From positions 10,444,022 through 10,508,021 of the forward strand of contig NC_064045.1 of the NCBI RefSeq assembly GCF_932526225.1: DNA of 64,000 bases. Direction: 5' to 3'. Source of the DNA: Nematostella vectensis. Its lineage: Eukaryota > Cnidaria > Anthozoa > Actiniaria > Edwardsiidae. Shown here piece by piece: positions 59,092 through 64,000 of the stretch (within the stretch, counting starts at the first letter, position 1; each line of letters starts with the position of its first letter). Below the pieces are notes generated by a model. The model did not search any database, was not told where the DNA came from, and worked only from the letters and a program-made list of their open reading frames with translations. Made by a program: the position numbers and the translations under genes.

Positions 59092-62000
59092 TCAACCATA
59101 TAATGGCAAAGGAGCTTTAGTCCATGGCCCATGTATCAGTAAATAGGGAGCGTATACGAACACACAAAGGCTAACTCCTGTGAGAAGGGCGCATTTAGAC
59201 ACGTGCTTTTTCACGAAATCCTTTGCTTGTTTGACGGAGGCTTTGATTCGATCACAAGGGTTTATTGCTGCTAGCAGTTCGACGGCTTTCTGCTCGATTT
59301 GGAGCCAGGCCTCGTCACAGGTTGTGTCTCTGGGGGGTGTCTCTTTGAAGTCTTTAGAGAGAGACGGACCCTTGGATATCACCTCTAAAGACAAAGAATT
59401 GATCATGAGTAGTCCTCGTGTATTTTCTATTCTCTTGGGCGTAGCGAAATAGAATATCTATAGGCATTGTGGTTGTTTACCATTTTATCGGAAATTTATT
59501 CCAGAATTGTCGGGGTGACTTATGTACCATTTGCTTCTGTACCCAGAAATTCTACTTTTGGGGTTCTTGTTTAGTGGTCGATGTGGGCCCCGGTCAAAAA
59601 GTGGACTGCCTCTCAAGCAATTCAACATTTTCCGGAAATTTTCCACTGGGAGAAATCTGTAGCATTTACAAAATAACCAGAAGTATAACTAGCCATAATA
59701 ACCAGTTTAACTAGCCATAATAACCAGTATAACTAGTAATAATAACCAGTATAACTAGTAACAATAACCAGTATAACTAGTAATAATAACCAGTATAACT
59801 AGTAATAATAACCAGTATAACTAGTAATAATAACCAGTATAACTAGTAATAATAACCAGTATAACTAGTAATAATAACCAGTATAACTAGTAATAATTAC
59901 CAGTATAACTAGTAATAATAACCAGTATAACTAGCCATAATAACCAGTATAACTAGCCATAATAACCAGTATAACTAGTAATAATAACCAGTATAACTAG
60001 TAATAATAACCAGTATAACTAGTAATAATAACCAGTATAACTAGTAATAATAACCAGTATAACTAGCCATAGTAGCTAGCTGCTGTAGCTGTTGGCAAAC
60101 AGCTAATGAAACTCAACTGGCTGACTAAATTCAAGAAATTAAATGATGTAGGTCTGATGAAAAAAGTAAATATAACAGCCTTTGTTAGCATTTCCTTCGT
60201 AGCTGTCCGTAATAGGCGAAGAAAGAGTTATAAGGAACGCTGTCTGTTATCTCAAAATTATCTCTCGGTAAGTGATTTACCTGAGCAGTTTTCCCCTCAA
60301 ATTCCCTATTAGCTCACGTTTGAGACCATGGGTTTGTGTTCTTAATCATTTGACTCTTGAAATAATATATTTTCATTGACAATTTGCAGGATATTACTAA
60401 TACTTTTGGCTCGGTTGAAGTCGAGCACTACTACCTTTTCGCACTACTACCTTTTCGCCATCAGTGTGGATTATTTAGAATTTTATTAATGAAAAGGAAA
60501 AAAAACGCAACGCATTCTGGGGAAGGGTAAAACTTCAACAAGTCCTATCCCTTCCCTCTCCCCCTGGGGCGTGAGTAGGCTGCATTCAAGTGTACCTTGC
60601 AAACAGTCTTGATCACCTCTAGGCACTGAGGGCTGTTGGTTTATTATAGCGATGAAGCTGCCATTGCGCTTGAATGAGTCGTATTTTCCTTTCAGTCGAT
60701 TAAGCACCTCGACATTCGTATGAATCGTGACTTTGTCGCTTTCTTGAGGAGGGAGGACATCTGAAAAACGAAAAAAAGGATGTTTTTTTTAAAATATGAT
60801 TTGAGAAAGCTTAGCGATGCGGCAGGGCTAACGCCTATAAGGGCCGATGGAAAGGCCGTGCCCCTCGGCGTGGTCGTGTCACCGCAATTTTCTTTTCTTT
60901 ATATCTTTACATTGCCCCCCCCCCCCCCCCTTACCCAGTATTTCAAGGCCTTACAGAGAGGACTGGAGAGGACTTAGCTCAGCTTCGGATCTTTTCAGAG
61001 TCGTAGGCGCAGCCAGGATTTCCTAAGGTATAGACAATTATGGTATAGACCAATTTTTGGCGGTCGAGGGAGAGAGTGTGTGTGTGTGTGTGTGGGGGGG
61101 GGGGGTTAGCACCGCGTTTTTTCTCGGAAACGGGCAAACGTCAGCCCTCTGGGTGTCACGTGGCAAGGCCTTGCAGTCTGCGATTCGCGTTTTGACCTCA
61201 GGAGCACCAACTAGCGGTAAGTGATTTACCTAAGCAGTTTTCCCCTCAAATTTTCTATGAGCTCACATTTGAGACCATGAATTAGTGTTCTTAATCATTT
61301 AACTCTTGAAATAGTATATTTTCATTGACAATTGGCACAATATTACTAATACTTTTGGCTCGGTTGAAGTCGAGCACATGTTTTCCACTTTTTCCCGCCA
61401 ATGTGGCTGTACTACGTTTTCGCCAGCACCTGAAAACGCGATGCTAAATGTCTGCTCTATTCTTACCTTCAATCTCCGCCCTAAAACGATGCGAAAAACC
61501 CTCTAAATGAGCAAAGAGAGGCCTTATTCTTTCCAGCATAACATTTAATTTTGTTTCTAAGCAGAGGTAGCGCTCTTTCAGCACAGATTCTCGCTTGAAT
61601 AGCTCTCCCATCAGCCATGCATCAATGTTAGTAGACTTCTCTGCAAAAGGTAGAGACCTCTCGTCAATATCTCACGCCTGATGGCCTAAAAGATCTCTTG
61701 ACAAACACACATTATTGCTTTAACTAGAAATTTGAAGACAAATTACGAAATAACCAGTAAAAACACAGTCTTATTTGTTATCTACAAATTTTGTTTGAAA
61801 TATCGCAATAGCTTCCCCCAGTCAGCGGATGGAAATGGCAATTATCATAATTGAAGATTTAAGGGAGATGCTCTGAAAGAGGCTACATAAATAAAAATAA
61901 AAAGGTATAATAATAATACGGGAATTAATACGGAAACATTAATATTGATTTTAGACCCTAAAAATAAAAGATATACAACACGCATCTAACACCCAAACCA

Positions 62001-63850
62001 CATATCCCTCCCCCCATCTAGACCACCCCACCCATCCCACACGAAATGCAGAAAAAGGGGGGAGGGGATAGTACTAATTTGCCTTACTTTTATAATCTTC
62101 GATGAGTTCATCTCCAAGGCTCGCCAGCTCGACGTCCTTTCCAAGGAACTCCCCACACACTGAGTACAAATAAACAGCAAACTATTAATTTGGGGTCGAC
62201 TATTTGACTTTTGAGGGGGGGGGGTGTCATGTTTTTGGGTGCCCAGGATATTTTTTTTCAAAGCATTTGATGTGCAAGAACTTTTTTTTAACTTTTTTTA
62301 ACCAATGCAGGGTATTTTTTTTCCTTCTCCAATTGGTGCCGGATATTCTTTCGGCCGTGCAGGATATTTTTTACAAAATCATCCATCCCCCACCCCCTTT
62401 AAAAGTAAAATGATCGGCCCCTTAGTCCCATAAATCATCTAAGTCTTCGAATAAATGCATCCTGACATACCCATATCAATGTCCCATAAATCATCTAAGT
62501 CTTCGAATAAATGCATCCTGACATATCCATATCAATGTCCCATAAATCATCTAAGTCTACGAATAAATGCATCCTGACATACCCATATCAATGTCCCATA
62601 AATCATCTAAGTCTACGAATAAATGCATCCTGACATGCCCATATCAATAGGGGACTTGCGCTAAGAGATCACGTGGGTGGCAAACTAGGGTGCGCTCAGG
62701 CTTTTAGCGGCAAAATAACAGCAACAAAAAGCAACTTTTTCAGCGCTTACGAATGAAACCATAATTCAGAAAGGTTTAATTTTCATTTAAAGATTTTTTT
62801 CGTCATTTCTGTGTTTATTTTGGCTGGAATTTGCCACCCAGGAAGGTCACGTGATCTCTTAGCGCAAGTCCCCTATTTTTCTTAGGGAGGTGGTTGGTGG
62901 ATTAAAAGTGGCAATTTCTTCCCGGAGGGTCGATAGGGAAGAGGGAGGGGAGATATGGAAGTAAGGACGTGCAACTTTGACATCCCAAAACCAGGTAGTT
63001 TCTTGGTGTTACGGAGCACCAGCACCAAAAACACAATGGAACAAAAGCCAAAAACAAAGACCTTAGAACGAGACAATGAAATAGAGTACAAAGGCCTTGA
63101 GCACCAAAAACACAACGGCCCCGAAATGCTCACGGATTACAGATTTTGATGATTATTTCAGCGGATTGGCGGATTTTGGAAATACGGCGGATCACGGATC
63201 TGTTGACAATTTGGGCGAAAATGAGGCGGATCGGCGGATTTACATACCCCTATTCACCCCCCTCATGTACCGATTACTTGTCATGTGTCAATCAACCTCA
63301 ATAACGCCCTCAATAGTAGGGTTGCATGGGCATACATGTCCCCCACCCCACTCTCCTCGCAAAATTTAAATGTTCGACATCATATAATACTGCCCATCAT
63401 CAAACCAGCCCTTACCACAACATTCGATATCCCCATGCATGGCCTCATAAAGTGAGCGGTGCTTCCCCTTAAGAGCATGCGCGAGATACCACTGCGCATG
63501 CGTGCTTTTCGTGTTCAATACGTCGACTAAAGTCCCAATCTCGTCCGACGTCGTACAATTCCTCTGTTTATTCGTGATGCGTTGCTGGTCTGTAGCGTCG
63601 ATAACGCCACACGTTCGAAGTATTAGCAGTGTTGCTGTGAGGTCGTGTTGAAGATGGCGAACAAGCTGGAGTAGATATCGATCCAGGCCATATTCTTCAA
63701 AGTCTTTTAACTTGGAAATAACTTTATGGTAGTCCTCTGGATTTTTTAAGGTGACGAATGTAATGCATTCCTTAATGTCGAGGTGTATGGTTGTGCTTGC
63801 GGCGGTGGTGGTGTTGTGTTTATTTTTTTGTAAATCGTCATGGTGGGCTT
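59092..63850 (-). CDS. CARD-domain-containing protein, 5' end outside or unresolved
   Basis: Five exons on the minus strand: 63850-63416, 62159-62088, 61640-61467, 60760-60596, 59384-59092, all with GT-AG borders and compatible phases; stop at 59092. About 379 residues are visible. Residues about 60-140 have CARD (death-fold) spacing: YLLQLVRHLQHDLTATLLIL, CGVIDATDQQRI, TSDEIGTLVDVL, WYLAHALKGKHRSLYEAM. The middle is helical and charged (LKERYLCLETKLNVMLERI), possibly coiled coil, with no family I recognise. Near the C-terminus is a hydrophobic run (CALLTGVSLCVFVYAPYLLI) before a short tail ending LPLYG. CARDs assemble apoptosis or innate-immunity complexes; the partner here is unknown. The first visible exon begins in mid-codon after an acceptor, so at least one upstream exon is missing. 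Confidence 0.68.
59690..60075. repeat. 22-bp minisatellite (AACCAGTATAACTAGTAATA)
   Basis: About 17 units of 22 bp with TAATA/CCATA variants, in the last intron of the CARD gene. It contains the palindrome ACTAGT in each unit. Confidence 0.95.
60266..60428 (+). repeat. 163-bp dispersed repeat, copy 1 of 2
   Basis: From CGGTAAGTGATTTACC to GGTTGAAGTCGAGCAC. A second copy at 61215-61377 in the same orientation is about 90% identical. Both lie in introns of the CARD gene, 949 bp apart and on either side of the exon at 60596-60760. Confidence 0.85.
61215..61377 (+). repeat. 163-bp dispersed repeat, copy 2 of 2
   Basis: Partner of 60266-60428. Both begin with CGGTAAGTGATTTACC, which includes a strong plus-strand donor-like GTAAGT, but no plus-strand exon is seen upstream. 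Confidence 0.85.
62424..62648. repeat. 56-bp minisatellite, four copies
   Basis: Units beginning GTCCCATAAATCATCTAAGT repeat four times with one or two changes each, ending directly at the TA that flanks MITE family B copy 2. Confidence 0.95.
62650..62873. mobile_element. MITE family B, copy 2, TA-flanked
   Basis: Ends GGGGACTTGCGCTAAGAGAT and ATCTCTTAGCGCAAGTCCCC are exact inverted repeats that continue to a CACGTG. TA lies on both sides (62648-62649 and 62874-62875). The subterminal GGTGGCAAA / TTTGCCACC pair is also inverted. It matches 9361-9590 in reverse orientation. It is located in an intron of the CARD gene. Confidence 0.88.
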
Positions 63851-64000
63851 CTGTAAAAAATAATAATAAAAGGAAAGAGCCAATATTATAGCCAAATTTG
63901 TTGTTGCGCGCCCCCCGTTTTTAAAACTCGAAACATTTGCTGCGTTTTCTGGCCCGTCAATCATCGGGGAAGGCCGGAGGGAGCAGGGAGGGACTATCCA

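Noticed and set aside
63746-63964. 72-aa minus-strand frame starting MIDGPENAAN as first exon of the CARD gene
   Set aside because: It reads the CARD exon in the wrong frame, and no good donor was found to place its start in the right phase before the acceptor at 63850.

Overview
This window is animal nuclear DNA. It has long intron-rich genes with GT-AG junctions, about 60% A+T, mostly one gene per 5-15 kb, and many minisatellites and short inverted-repeat elements. The gene set (ciliary IFT56, an NMDA-like glutamate receptor, ARPC1, mu-crystallin/ketimine reductase, a CARD protein) fits an early-branching metazoan. My best guess is an anthozoan cnidarian (sea anemone or coral); this is inference from gene content and style, not proof. 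No bacterial operon, CRISPR array, rRNA or convincing tRNA was seen.

Layout. 1-634 (+): last two exons of an unidentified gene. 1710-16076 (-): complete TTC26/IFT56, rebuilt here as 19 exons and 557 aa. 16077-21097: no supportable gene; dispersed repeats, an (AT)n tract, a 266-bp duplication and an inverted pair. 21098-30145 (-): divergent NMDA-type ionotropic glutamate receptor, five exons, with a 4.5-kb 20-bp satellite in one intron and about 590 bp of (CAGA)n in another. 30146-38714: 6.3 kb of a 37-bp minisatellite with higher-order duplications, an 86-bp-arm inverted-repeat element and a palindromic 44-bp minisatellite. 38715-47533 (-): complete 4-coumarate-CoA-ligase-like acyl-CoA synthetase, seven exons, 569 aa. 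48966-54599 (-): complete ARPC1, eleven exons, 375 aa. 54894-58269 (+): CRYM-like ketimine reductase, seven exons, 307 aa, head to head with ARPC1 across 294 bp. 59092-63850 (-): 3' part of a gene with a CARD-like domain and a hydrophobic C-terminus.

The genes do not form a pathway; they are independent housekeeping, ciliary, neuronal and possibly immune genes. The most unusual theme is structural. At least five minisatellites in four genes have units that contain a copy of the adjacent real splice site: an acceptor in TTC26, and donors in the glutamate receptor, the ligase (twice) and CRYM. This suggests tandem arrays seeded at exon-intron borders. Exon coordinates were derived by hand from reading frame, splice consensus and remembered family sequence, and should be checked with transcripts.
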